Below, in pieces: positions 31,099 through 42,295 of a stretch of DNA of 64,000 nt (positions within the stretch are counted from its first letter, which is position 1; every line of letters begins with the position of its first letter). The stretch spans positions 22,572,960 through 22,636,959 of the forward strand of contig OV121084.1 of assembly GCA_921293015.1 (NCBI GenBank), written 5' to 3'. The stretch is from Phorcus lineatus. Taxonomy: Eukaryota; Mollusca; Gastropoda; Trochida; Trochidae. Both the position numbers and the translations under genes were made by a program. The notes below the pieces were generated by a model that did no database searches, was not told where the DNA came from, and saw nothing but the letters and a program-made list of their open reading frames with translations.

Positions 31099-32194
31099 AA
31101 ACCAAACGGCCTCATTTGCAAACTTGAATCGTATGGAATACGAGGTAAATTATTAAATTGGTTCCAGAGCTATCTAGAAAATCGAGTGCAACGAGTTGTA
31201 ATAAATGGGTGTAAATCTGATTGCCGATATGTTTCTGCCGGAGTACCCCAGGGATCTGTTCTCGGCCCCCTGCTATTTATAATTCATATAAATGAGATCG
31301 TAAATGACATTGAGAGCAATATTCGTCTTTTCGCAGACGACACATCACTCTATATCATTGTTGAAAATCAAAATAAAGCCGCCCAAGTTCTAAACACTGA
31401 TCTTAAGAGAATAAACGATTGGGCAGAATCCTGGCAAGTTTCCTTCAATCCAACCAAGACTGAATCAATGATATTCTCCCGTAAACTAAATAAGGATTCT
31501 CACCCAGATTTGCTCATGAACGATACAGTCATTAAAGAAGTTGATAGTCACAAACATTTAGGTTTAACTATGCAAGCTAACTGTAATTGGCAAGAGCATA
31601 TAAATGAGATTGTAATGAAAGTGTCACCAATGATAAATTGCCTAAGAAGTTTGAAATATAAACTATCAAGAAAAACATTACAAACAATGTATAGACATTT
31701 TATTTTGCCTCAATTTGATTATTGTTCAGTCATCTGGGACAACTGTACTCAAGACCAGGCTATGATTTTGGAAAACCTACATCTGGACGCGTTACGTACG
31801 ATATGTTGGGCTGTTCGTGGCACTAGTCACAGTAAATTATACATTGAAACGCAATCCATACCGCTATCAGAGAGACGTTATCAGCAACGACTGTCACTTT
31901 TCTACAAAATGGTAAATAATCTAACACCGACTTATCTAAATGATCTTGTGCCGCCCACATTAGGTGAAGCAACACATCGGGTTTTCAGAGATGCAAGTAA
32001 ACTTAAAACTTTGAGTTGCGGACATCTCATTATAAAAAGACTTTCATACCAAGAACCATTGTCGATTGGAATTCTATTCCGCCGGAAAAAAGAAATGATA
32101 AAAACATGATGAATAACAAAGCCGGCTTATCTCAGCACAATGATATCTACTTTGACTTAAATCAAGGCTCTAGAACCTCTCAAATAAACGGGAT

Positions 32195-33847
32195 GCGGTG
32201 ATTTCGTAGACAAAACCATTTCGTAGACACGAAATCCGGTGAATTCGTAGACAAATCGAGCAGTGAATTCGTAGACAAGTTTTAAAATAGGATTATAAGA
32301 AATAATAACAAACTTTTATTTATCAAACTCAAGGATTCGAACACTTATAGGTTCGATTAAAGAAATCAAGTGAATAAAAACTATAAATAGTCTATTTTGT
32401 TGTGTTTTGACACGATTAAAGTAGGCCTAATCCAATATTTATGTGTTGTTTTCGATTCTTTTAGTTCTTGTTTGATCTTTTAATAAAATAGATTAAGGTA
32501 AGTATGATTATATTTATCAACAACTACGCAATCAACACCAGCACAGAGACGAGAAGACATCCGGGAATATGAAAGACGGTAAGTCACTGACAATCAAAAC
32601 AAATAGCGCGGCTATTATAGCAAATCCACTTGCATGAGTAGAGACTCAAACGTACCTGTCAAAACACATATACAGTATATAAACCACAAGTTTGAAATTA
32701 TAATTCATTCATGATATCATATATTATTTACAATTGACTTACTCGTGTCTGTTATTATTTCTGATGCTTCGTCATCTTCAATATCTGAAAGAAATTTAAT
32801 CTTTAATCATTATGAAAATAATAATAATATAACATAATAATAGTCTACGTCAAAACTCGTTAGTTTCGTATCTATTCTTCGTACAGCTAATAACATTCTA
32901 CGTAAAGCTAGCAACATTCTCGTAATCAATATTCACACAACAAGTTATGAATTACTATAAAAGATAATAATAATTAAAAATAATCGTCAATAGTGACTTA
33001 GAAATACAAATTTAATACTGTCTACGAAATCACTGTCTACGAAATGGTTTTGTCTACGAAATCCCCGTGTCTACGAAATGGTTTTGTCGTTGGCCCCGCT
33101 AACAGAGTCCCCTATGTATAGACTATTGACAGGGTAATTCACCCGCCATCTTCGATCTAAAAAATCTAATTTTACGCTATTGTCGACTCAAATTGCATTA
33201 TGTAGTAATAGAACACATTCCCAGAGATACTCCGCCGCTAACCTTTCCTTCGTACTTATCGTTTTATTCCTGCTTTTAATCTTTCTTTCGCGAAGCGGTC
33301 AGGTCACATTTACCTTACCCGGAAGTTTACAATGGCTGCCGACATGGCCGCAGCCAACACGCTTCTTGAACCTCATTGGTTGATTAGTAGAAGCCATAAA
33401 CACTTGATTAAGCGAGGGAAATTCAAAATTTGTTCGCATGACATTTTTAACACGTGAGAGATAACAACAATGTCAGAAGTCAACTTAACTCAGTGGTAAT
33501 ATTTTTTTAAAGACATTAATTTTACAATAACTCGTCATAAACAATAACTGGTCGACCGCCATTGACAACTTCCGGGTGGGGTAAATGTAACCAGGCTCGC
33601 TTCGCGAAAATTAAGTCAGAAATAGGCATTATTAAAAAAAAATTAAGGTAAGATTAGCGGCGGAGTATCAAAGGATATGTCCGATCATTTTGTGATATAC
33701 TTTTAGTTTTTATTTGCGTTTAAAGAGCATTTTACACGCTAGAGTTCGAAGATGGCGGGTGAATTACCCTGTCAATAGTCTATAGGCCTACATAGGGGAC
33801 TCTGATAGCGGGGCCCATGGGTTTTGTCTACGAAATCACTGAAACCA
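32195..33847. mobile_element. Transposon 'c': DNA element with TTTCGTAGACA-array termini
   Basis: Left arm (about 32195-32283) has four units of TTCGTAGACAAA type, with opposite orientation at the right (33017-33091, four units, plus a last one at 33824-33840 beyond the nested MITE). GTGATTTCGTAGACAAAACC opens the left arm and its complement closes the right. The flanks share only AAAC; the LINE K codons on both sides are collinear, so the insertion is certain even though the duplication is not. The interior (32284-33016) has two donor-like sites (GGTAAGTATGATT, ACGGTAAGTCAC) shared with the partial copy at 20227-20685, and no coding ORF. Confidence 0.7.
33092..33815. mobile_element. Foldback MITE, 724 bp, nested in transposon c's right terminus
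   Basis: Starts GGCCCCGCTAACAGAGTCCC and ends in the inverse, GGGACTCTGATAGCGGGGCC. The inverted repeat includes the TAGACTATTGACAGGGTAAT block and GCCATCTTCGA, and continues inward as a second paired block (ATACTCCGCCGCTAA, TTCGCGAAGCG, CCCGGAAGTT), so most of the element can fold on itself. No coding capacity. It separates two parts of transposon c's right arm. Confidence 0.8.
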
Positions 33848-34985
33848 TAGCCGTCTGAGACTCCAATGCTCAAATCTAAACTCCCACAAGTTCCTAAGGC
33901 ATATCTCCGAAACTCCCGAATGTTCATGCGGTCACTTATATGAAGACCCTGAACATTTCTTTTTCATTTGCAGAAATTTTTATTGGCCTTAGAAACAGTA
34001 TGTATTTCTACACTCGTGGGTATGACATTAAATCTATCATGTTTGGAAATCATACACTACAGCAAGAACAAACTGGCAGATTTGGTAAACATTAAATTAG
34101 ATCGATTATTGTTCTTAAATGAGTGATCTTGTTAAACACCATTTTTGTAATTGTAACTTATGTACGGAATGTGCTTATCTCCATGATGTTATCATTCGCA
34201 AGTTATTTTTGTATTCTGATGAGGACACGCATTTAAATAAGCCTCCGGCTTGTTTGCTTGTCCTAATGGTTTAAACATATTTATTTCAAAAAGATGAATT
34301 GGATTGGTAAACAAGCCATAGGCTTATGTAAATACCGCTCCAAGATACAAATATGATACATGTCATGTTGATTTTACAATATACTATATACAGAAACAAC
34401 AGTTCATTATAATTACAACAAACGCAATGATTGCAGAAAATTGAGTGCTAATCTGTTTTTACAAACGCCAAAAGGTCATTACCAATGCAAGTAATACAGA
34501 ACATTGAAATATAATCAATCAATAAGTCATTTTGCAAATCTGCCTGTTAAAGTTATAAATTCGTGCACTGATGTTAAAAGTTCCATATTTTCGGTAGCGG
34601 AACAATTTATGTTTCCGAACAAAACTGATTTTACATCAAAACCTCTATGAAAGTAAAACATGTTGTGTCTTATAGTGCTGTAAAGAGGACATATGAAGAA
34701 AAAGTGAGTTGAATCCTCATAACAATGGCCACAAGCACAGACGGGCGATTGTGATATGAATCTTTCATACTTGTGTGCATTTAAGTCGCTGCATTCAAGT
34801 CTTAGACGAGTATGTATGATTTGACAAAATCTGCTGCCATAGCCTAGTCGAAATGGCCACACTGAAAAAATGGCCACAGATTGAAAAGTCAAAATGGCCA
34901 AAAAAAGGTCAAAAGACCACACACCCCAGTCAAAATGGCCATATGAAAAAGTCAAAATGGCCAAAGAAAAAGTCAAAATGGCCAT

Positions 34986-36160
34986 ACATTTCTCAAAATA
35001 AAAAAAATCTCATTAGATACTTTATTTAACAATCATCATAGATATATTAAAAACAATAATCTTCATCTTTTTGCATGGTTTGCAATGATAGTATATGACT
35101 GTGTAAAGAATTATTTAGTTTATTCATTACATTCAATATTTACATTATTGATTTCTCTTGTTAGGTGTGGGCCTGAAAACTTACATTACTTTGAGTTGAC
35201 TGTAGTGTTTTCTTACTGTAATGAATGACTTTGTTGATACTTTGTTTGGTACTGTTTTTTGTATTTTTGGATAACATATTTTCATTTGATAAAGTTCCTC
35301 ATTTCACAAATGAAGAGAGGATATCCTTTACCAATTGTTCACCATGAAATCATCTGGATTTTATCATTCACTCTGGTTTGACAAATAAAGTTCAAAGTAA
35401 TTTGAGCCAAATTAACAATCAAATGATGGAATCACTTCTGAAAATAAGGGCATTCTCCAAAGCCAGGAGCTAGCTACTCTAAGGCTCAAGTAAACTAGTA
35501 ACTGTCCAGACATCTGTTAACTACAATTGTCCAGTATAATCTTTGTGATGGTCAGTCTGTGTACTCATTTAAACCTGGTCATCTCAGGCCACTGACCACT
35601 GAGTATAACACAGTCTTCACATTCTTTGTCCTTAGATGTAAAGCTTGAGAGCATTGAATGATTGGATAGAATGTCTGGAAGATCTTTGATAGTTGAAGGA
35701 TTAGAAGTTTCATAAACATACTTATTGCAATGAATGCAACATCATGGAGTAGACTTGGGTAGTGATTTAAAGTGTGTTGGAGCCGGCAGGGATATGTCAT
35801 GTAAACAATGTACATGAGTTTTCTGAGACAAGGTGTCATCAACATGATAACTGCAAGATGATAAATCATTTGTCAGAAATTTTCTTTTTCTTTTTACCCA
35901 TCTTGAACTGTTCCTTTTACACAGTAAAAGCTATGTTCTAATGTCATTATGAGATTGGTGTCAGTGCTAGTTAGGTATCAATCAGTCAAGAGCATAAAAA
36001 AGAAATGCAAAGGCTCTTCAGAAGTTTGAAGCCGGTAGAGGGGATCAGTTTGGTATGCCCAGTGATGGTCTGTGTACTTGAGTCCATGTCAAAGGTCAAA
36101 CCACTGGCCACTACAGATGGGCCACTACAGCATGGGCACAAAGTCTGTCAGTGATGAGTT
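34986..36160. other. Body of transposon b, no gene recognised
   Basis: Between the left terminus and the last exon of the MULE-related gene. A 96-codon minus frame at 35579-35869 has no recognisable motif and is probably chance. Confidence 0.4.
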
Positions 36161-37218
36161 TCATTCTGTGGGTCCAGTCAGTTCCGAACAGATGCGCAGA
36201 AGCTCGTTGGGGCTGAGTTTGCCATCCTTGTACAGTCGCCACGTTGCGAAGACTTCCTCCTGGTTTCTGGTGGCTTTGGTTAGGGTGTACTTTCTCAGCT
36301 TTCCGTCGTGGAGGAGTCTGCTGTGGATTTCCACCTGACGTGCCTCTTTGTGAAGGGCTTCCACCAGCTTGTACAGGCCAAGTGTTCTTTCCGAGTTTCT
36401 TGAGTTGATGCGCCTGTTCCATCCTACAAGAGAAGTTATAAAATTATAAATGTGTTTTATAAATGTACATATCATATAAATGTGCATATCATTATCATAT
36501 ATTAGGTAATATTATTATTATATCGACGTACCCTCAACATGGTTGTTGGTCCTAATGGTCTTGTTGAATACCGACCAGCTGGCGACAGGGAAGGTGGTGC
36601 TGCCAATCCACTGCTTCTGGATAATAATATATATAATATATAATATCGTAATATTTTTATATGTATTTACTTAATATTTTTATATGTATTTACTTAATAT
36701 TATTATATGTATTTACTTAATATTATTATATGTATTTACTTAATATTATTATATGTATTTACTTAATATTTATATATAAATTAATACCTTAACGACATAA
36801 GTATATCCACTAGACTCCATCAGCAGTGGTTTTCCCTTCTGGGATCCGGTCTTGAGTACAGTGAACTGTACAGGGGTATCATCTTCACTGTCAAAAGCAT
36901 CTTCGTTGATGGAAAGTTCCATAGACATTCTATGACATCTTCAACGCCACCACACTCGGCATGTAGATTGGAGGTGTCAATCTCATCTACACTTTCCAGA
37001 GTAATGGAAAACCTTCCAACTTCTACTTGGATGGAGGAGTTAGAGCATCTGTAGCAAGTGAAGGGAAAGTCATCTCCGCTTTCAACAAGCCTCAGATAGT
37101 CTGATTTAGATACACCGGTATCGCAGGTTCGATGTGTCCAACAATGGCACTCATCACACTCAATAGCATGTTGGTTTTTCCTTACAGTTTTGGCACACTT
37201 CAAACACTTAACAGCCAT
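36161..37218 (-). pseudogene. PHD/FLYWCH/MULE-derived gene in transposon b (three exons)
   Basis: Exon 1 (37218-36788) starts with a PHD-type finger (C-L-K-C ... C-D-E-C-H-C-W-T-H-R-T-C ... C-Y-R-C). A frame change occurs near 36925, then comes the first half of a FLYWCH domain (Q-F-T-V-L-K-T-G-S-Q-K-G-K-P-L-L-M ... G-Y-T-Y-V-V-K), ending at AAG|GTATTA. Exon 2 (36616-36532, acceptor ATCCAG, donor GTACGT) encodes W-S-V-F-N-K-T-I-R-T-N-N-H-V-E-G. Exon 3 (36423-36161, acceptor TTGTAG) continues in frame as W-N-R-R-I-N-S. R-T-N-N-x-V-E-G-W is the C-terminal signature of FLYWCH-associated MULE transposases. The second half of FLYWCH and the whole transposase core are absent, and exon 1 needs two frames, so this is a deletion derivative. 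Confidence 0.6.
36655..36775. repeat. 23-bp tandem repeat, about five copies
   Basis: ATGTATTTACTTAATATT plus a short T/A linker repeats every 23 bp (starts at 36661, 36684, 36707, 36730 and 36753). It lies in the intron between exons 1 and 2 of the gene in transposon b. Confidence 0.85.
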
Positions 37219-37498
37219 GTTAGATGGGGAAGTGATACCAAATAATTTTCTAACCTGTATTATATAGTGTACCTCATGATATCATGAGTGGACATTGAGT
37301 TGACATTGAGTCAAGTCAATTAATATTATTATCCTTTTAATCCAAGTCAAGTAATATTATTATAATTTTCATCCTTTTAATCTCAGTTGGTTAATCTAAA
37401 ACAACAACAATTAGTTGAGACACCATCCCATGATCAGGGGTGTTATAATAACATCTTTATTAGTAACAGGTCTTTATTTGTCTAAAATAACATGGCAG
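37219..37498. other. Upstream region of the gene in transposon b
   Basis: Between the exon 1 ATG and the right terminal array. Contains a TTAATATTATTAT direct repeat (37319-37379); no ORF. Confidence 0.4.
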
Positions 37499-38775
37499 TG
37501 AGATATATGGCCATTTTGACTTATTCTTTGGCCATTTTGACTTTTTCATATGGCCATTTTGACTGGGGGTTGTGGCCATTTTGACTTTTTTCTTTGGCCA
37601 TTTTGACTGGGGACAGTGTGGCCATTTTGTCGTGTGGCCTTTTTGACCTGTTCCCAAAGTTACTGTATGTTTCATTATCATGGAGGAGAGCATTTTTGAA
37701 AGTCAATAAAGATGGCGAATTTCTATGTTCTATCGGTAATGAGTTCCAAAGTTTAACAGCGTCAGGAAGGAAAGATCTCGCATAGTTTACAGATTTACAA
37801 TCTAAAGTCTGGAGTTTCGAATCATCACGAAGATTGTAATCAACGATATCCGATATTTTGGGAGGTACCAAGTTGCTTAGATAGCTGGGTGTATTGTGAT
37901 TTACCATTTTATAGAACAACGTCATTTTATGAACGTATCGTCTATGACATAATGGTTTGCACTTTGTTTCTTTATAAATCTTATGATGGCTGGTACCCCG
38001 AACGGCACCACAGACGGTTCTAAGTGCATCAAGATTAAGTTTTTCAAGCATATCAGCTTGGTGCTTTGTACAATTATCCCATATATGACAACAGTAGTCG
38101 AATACAGGTAGAATGAACTGTTTATACATGGTTTCCAACGTTTTCCGGTTTAATCGATATTTGAGGCTTCTAAGACAATTTATCATCGGGGTTACCTTTT
38201 TAACAATGTCTTGAATTTGATTGCTCCAAGAACAATCATGTTGGAATATAAGGCTTAGGTGTTTATGGCTCTGTACTGATTCAATAACATTGTCATTCAT
38301 GGTTAGATCTGGCATCTGAAATGGTTGTACTTTGCGGGTAAAACGAATCGATTCTGTCTTATTCGGATTGAATGATACTTGCCATTTTTCTGCCCATTCC
38401 GCAATTCGCTTCAAGTCGTCATTTATGTCTATGGCTGTTTCGTAGGGGTCATCAATAATCGCGTATAAAGATGTATCATCCGCAAAAAGACGTATATTAC
38501 TGTTAATACCCTCAACTATATCATTTATGTATACAATAAATAGGAGTGGTCCTAAAACTGAACCCTGGGGTACACCTGCAAAGACAGTTTTTTTTATCAG
38601 ACTGAAATCCATTGATTACAACACATTGTTTTCTATTGTCAAGATAACTCTCAAACCATTTTAATAAGTCACCCTGTATACCATATCTTTGTAATTTATG
38701 TATAATGCCTTTATGCCAAACTTTGTCCTAATTCATGTACCATTAACATGAATAAATATGTTTAAACCAAACGGC

Positions 38776-39539
38776 TCACAGAGACATCTTTGTATCTTAG
38801 TTTCTTTACAGAAAGGTGGTATAAACTATTAACAATCAAAGATATGAAGTTATTCTAATACAGATCCAAGTTTTACAATACTAGTGATATATTGCTTTTT
38901 AAAAAAAATATATTTGAAAAAGTTACCTGATACAGAGAAGGAATAATCCATGCAAAATCCTACTATAAGCTGAAATTAAGGTACTCTCCATCGTTACAAT
39001 CCAGCACTGAATAGACTAGATATGTTGATGTGACAGCTTGACATGACGGAGGACGAAAGCCTGATACTGAATGAATGGGCACCAATTTGCCCACCGTAGG
39101 TAGTGTTAGGCTACAACAACATATGGAGACACCATAAGCCCATGTTGTTTTAACAAACTATTATCTTGTTTATCTACTTGGCGACTTGGTTGATTGTATC
39201 AAATGTAAAAAAAAATAAAAGTTCCTATTATCAAAGTCTGGTTCTCCAACATTTTAGATATTTTGCACTAGTTCCAACTTAGAGTTTGAATACTCCCTAG
39301 TAGCTCATATCAATATACTAAAATCTATCTTAACAAATATTTTTCACAGTGTTAACGAATTCCTAATAGTATCTGTTTATCATTTCATAAATGATACCAA
39401 CCGATTTTTAAAGCTCTTTCCTTAAATTTGTACCAAATGTAAGGTAGACAAAGCTTAATATTAATTTGAGTTTAGTAAGAATAATTGCAAATGTATATTT
39501 CCAATGTACTTGATATCTAAATCGTTTTATTTTTGTTTC
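38776..39539. other. No gene recognised
   Basis: Downstream of LINE K's target duplication. AT-rich, without a convincing ORF. Confidence 0.45.
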
Positions 39540-39650
39540 AGGAAAAGCATTTATATAGGCATTAGCTGCCTGTTTGCTAATCCTTTTTGTATATATATTC
39601 TGAATTTTGTGTAACACATGTTTTATGGAAATAAAATACTGTTTAAACCA
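39540..39650 (+). mobile_element. LINE 3' UTR fragment T
   Basis: Contains GGCATTAGCTGCCTGTTTGC, then TGGAAATAAAATACTGTTTAAAC, the GTTTAAAC-family 3' end layout in plus orientation. No coding part is recognisable; the upstream limit is uncertain. Confidence 0.6.
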
Positions 39651-40004
39651 TAGTATTGTACTTATTAACCATTATATGATTACACATATTGCATATTCTC
39701 ATACAAGTTAGTTAAGTAAACTTTCAGCTGTAAAACAACAATATTACACTGAAATGTAAATCTTCCCTCTCACCTACACATCTTATTTGACTTATGTACG
39801 GATCAGTTGATTAAATTATTAGCAGTAACAACACACAACAATTCTCTCAATTCAACGCTTCTAACAAGCCTAGATAGACGCATGTACATATAAAAACAAC
39901 CTTTTCATACTGATCGAAATCATATGTTACCTCGGGTTAAGTAGAAAAACATTTTTTTTTCTCAACCCTGTCTCAACAAAGTTCATTAATGAACTCAAAG
40001 TCAA

Positions 40005-40232
40005 CAAACTCCGTTTATAATCTTCTTGTAGTATTGATATGGAATGAGTTGAAATATTGTATTTCTAAATTAGCGAGAAGAAATTGCCTTTGCAATATTG
40101 AATATCTTAACCGAATTGTGTTGCAACTGTACATCGTATTGGTTTGACATAACTTTGTGTTGTATGTTTGATGGTTACAAAATATAATTTTTATTAGCGC
40201 AGCATTAATATATATATATATATATATATAGA
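40005..40232 (+). mobile_element. LINE 3' UTR fragment R (LINE H-like) with a (TA)n tail
   Basis: Plus strand matches the reverse complement of LINE H's 3' UTR (2480-2650) over about 170 bp, including GAAGAAATTGCCTTTGCAATATTG and GTTGCAACTGTACATC (in parts). It ends in a (TA)n run at about 40208-40231 rather than GTTTAAAC. Confidence 0.75.
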
Positions 40233-40869
40233 CATGTAGACACAACCAAATGTCCAGGTGGGTGATTGTGTGGTTTGATTAGCTTTCCTGATCAAAGGGG
40301 TTAAGTTTTGAAGGTAATTAATAAGTAAATGAGTGAGGCCAGTGTGATGGTAAATGAGTGAGGCCAGTCCTAATGATCAATTAAGGGAGAAGTATTATGT
40401 CGAAATAGTTGAGCAGGTGAGAAGGAAACAGTTAATACCAATGTAATTATGTTGTTATAGGTAACAAGTGTACCTTTGATGTTAAATGTGATGTTATTAT
40501 GATTCTAAAACTTGGTTTTCATAATCCTCTTTAATGACAAGATTATCAACAATTATCCTAATATAATTCAAAGTCAATTTCCTACTCTAAGCGTTTCTTT
40601 ATATAAAAGTGTGCCTTGATAAATATTAATGATAATCATTGACTAATACAACAAACGCTCGGCATGTACCTTTGTAGTGTTACAAGCATGCTCATGTACA
40701 ATTGGTACCCATTCTTGTCACTAATTGGAAGGTGACACACTGGTATTAGTGTCATAACCGAACCGGATGTTTACCAAAATCCCCTCCTTCGGAAATCCCT
40801 TCCTTTGGACATCCCCCCCTCCTCTTATCTTATATAAGCATTGGCTGAACACCACTTATAGGGCCTAAA
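40233..40869. other. No gene recognised
   Basis: Between fragments R and Q. A short direct repeat AAATGAGTGAGGCCAGT occurs twice (about 40326 and 40353). Confidence 0.45.
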
Positions 40870-41590
40870 ACTAAATACCATTACACATCCACTCCGACAC
40901 TCTAAACAAGTACACATCAGGGCCGTATGGCATAAACAATACACTAATTCTACTATTGCTAAACACACCAAAACCCTTCTCCCCAAACCACTCACTAAAT
41001 TCAAAACATACAGCAAAAACACAAACATAGATAGGGCAATCACTAAACTACAAACAGGACACATACAACTAAACGCAAAAACACAACAGACCAGACACAA
41101 GCATCCCACATGTCCACACTGCAAACAAACAGAAACAATCACCCATATACTCACACAATGTGCACACTACAATACACATCGCAAAACCCTAAACACCACT
41201 CTCTCACAACACAACATCAACCAACGAAACATCCAACACATCCTCAACCCACACAACAAACCACAAATATTCCATGCTCTAGGCAAATACATCAAAGATA
41301 CGGGCCTTCTGGCTCGTATCTAAATACCTCACAATCATATACCATAAATTAACCCCCCACCCTCCTGCACCCTCCCCCATCCCCAGCCCCCTTCCTTCTC
41401 CCCCTCTCTACTAAATATATCATTCCAAATTTCAAAATTACCCCTTTTGGCACTTGGCTCAAAATTTACCACTTTTTAAACAATTTCGGAACTTTACAAA
41501 AGGTCCTAACGGACACAAGTGGGAAATCAGCTGTGCTGGAAGCGCTTGTAAAATCTCCAATCTCATCATCATCAACAACTTATAGGTTAG
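40870..41590 (+). pseudogene. LINE Q: C-terminal end and 3' UTR of an I-group LINE
   Basis: Plus strand reads a Lys/Thr/His-rich stretch, then C-P-H-C-K-Q-T-E-T-I-T-H-I-L-T-Q-C (knuckle, about 41108-41160) and Y-I-K-D-T-G-L-L-A-R-I-stop (41322). The C-rich 3' UTR and ATCATCATCATCAACAAC-type tail resemble LINE N's. RT and RNase H are missing by 5' truncation. Confidence 0.7.
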
Positions 41591-42154
41591 TGTTTGTGAA
41601 TTATGTTTAAGAAACATAAATTCTTAGATTCGACTAAAAAATAACAATGAATACATTGAAATCTTGCTTAATGGAACGGTTTATGTGTAAGAAATTGAAC
41701 TCATTACAGGGCATTAGCATTCTTGGTATTCACTAAGAGTGGGTTTTGAGTATATAATTTCTGTTTTTATTTGCTTAACATGCTGTCACAATTAAAAATA
41801 TTTAAGAATATAATGAAAAAATTTATAAAATGTTGTATAAGAATTACTTTTGAAATCGTATTGTGCTATGGTGAAAGACTCGTATGTGATGAGAGATAGA
41901 TATAGCCAATAAGTCATGAAAATCAACATAAAATCAAAATATTTTTCGAGGTTCTTAAAGCGCTTATCTAAATGATACATATTATCATGTTATTACTAAA
42001 TTCAACAATAGAATAAGAATATTAGGAACATGTTTAAGGATTCCAAGTTGGGATGATACATATATATTGTATAGATTGCAACTGTTTGACTTGCAATTAT
42101 GAAATAATTGTGAATGTATTGACCGATTTTATATTGTTTTATGTATGCATTTCT
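41591..42154. other. No gene recognised
   Basis: AT-rich, without ORFs of note. Confidence 0.45.
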
Positions 42155-42202
42155 GGATGTGAGAGGTTTTCTGGTGTAGTGGCAATAAAACCTCTCACAT
42201 CC
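42155..42202. repeat. Perfect 16-bp inverted repeat (hairpin)
   Basis: GGATGTGAGAGGTTTT (42155-42170) and its exact complement AAAACCTCTCACATCC (42187-42202), separated by 16 nt. Could fold as a stable stem-loop in DNA or RNA. No ORF spans it. Confidence 0.85.
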
Positions 42203-42295
42203 GTGACCTGTGTTTGGACTATTCAACCCACTCACATCCTGTTACAGTTGCACAACTAATTTTGATTACATCAAATCAGACTTCCACATTTCAGA

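Larger units (their letters stand above)
31111..34110 (+). pseudogene. LINE K ORF2 remnant (late RT and C-terminus)
   Basis: Reads L-E-S-Y-G-I-R-G-K-L-L-N-W-F, G-V-P-Q-G-S-V-L-G-P-L-L-F, F-A-D-D-T-S-L, H-K-H-L-G and A-V-R-G-T-S-H-S-K-L-Y to 32109. A frameshift near 32030 follows, then W-N-S-I-P-P ... G-S-R-T-S-Q-I at 32190. After transposon c the frame resumes at 33848 as H-S-R-L-R-L-Q-C-S-N-L-N, then C-S-C-G ... H-F-F-F-I-C, breaking down near 33985. The RT palm is intact but the copy lacks the endonuclease. Confidence 0.8.
34849..37652 (-). mobile_element. Transposon 'b': MULE-related element with GTCAAAATGGCCA-array termini
   Basis: 2.8 kb with inverted terminal arrays. The left arm (34849-34985) has six ATGGCCA-bearing units, and the right arm (about 37499-37652) has six or seven in opposite orientation. 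Spacer variants (CATATGAAAAAGT, CCCCAGT) occur in matching order in the two arms. It interrupts LINE L; I find no convincing target duplication. It carries minus-strand exons with PHD, FLYWCH and MULE C-terminal features but no recognisable DDE core. Confidence 0.75.
34268..38724 (-). mobile_element. LINE L, 5'-truncated, inserted in LINE K; contains transposon b
   Basis: Minus strand, perfect 8-bp duplication GTCCTAAT (34260-34267 and 38725-38732). Own length about 1.65 kb: 38724-37653 (RT from D-K-V-W-H-K-G onward) and 34848-34268 (C-terminus, 3' UTR ending GTTTAAAC). Transposon b splits the segment between N-F-G and Y-G-S-R-F-C-Q. Confidence 0.85.
34527..38724 (-). pseudogene. LINE L ORF2 remnant
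   Basis: From 38724: K-V-W-H-K-G-I-I-H-K-L, a frameshift in the T-run near 38586-38593, then G-V-P-Q-G-S-V-L-G-P-L-L-F, F-A-D-D-T-S-L, S-H-K-H-L, C-G-A-V-R-G-T-S-H and W-N-S-L-P-I-E (open frame 38612-37655). After transposon b it continues 34846-34527 as G-S-R-F-C-Q-I-I-H-T-R-L-R-L-E-C-S-D-L-N and C-A-C-G ... H-F-F-F-I-C. The open frames at both junctions read on into transposon b's terminal repeats, which gives misleading 'fusion' ORFs. Confidence 0.8.
31111..38763 (+). mobile_element. LINE K, 5'-truncated, split by transposon c and LINE L
   Basis: Plus-strand member of the GTTTAAAC family with a 12-bp target duplication AAACCAAACGGC (31099-31110 and 38764-38775). Pieces: 31111-32204 (late RT), 33848-34267 (C-terminus and 3' UTR) and 38725-38763 (last 3' UTR bases). 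Transposon c (with its nested MITE) interrupts the C-terminal coding region. LINE L interrupts the 3' UTR. Confidence 0.85.

Noticed and set aside
34850-34985. N-terminal extension of the LINE L C-terminal frame
   Set aside because: It is a read-through of transposon b's terminal GTCAAAATGGCCA array. The same applies to the C-terminal tail of the frame at 37521-37655.
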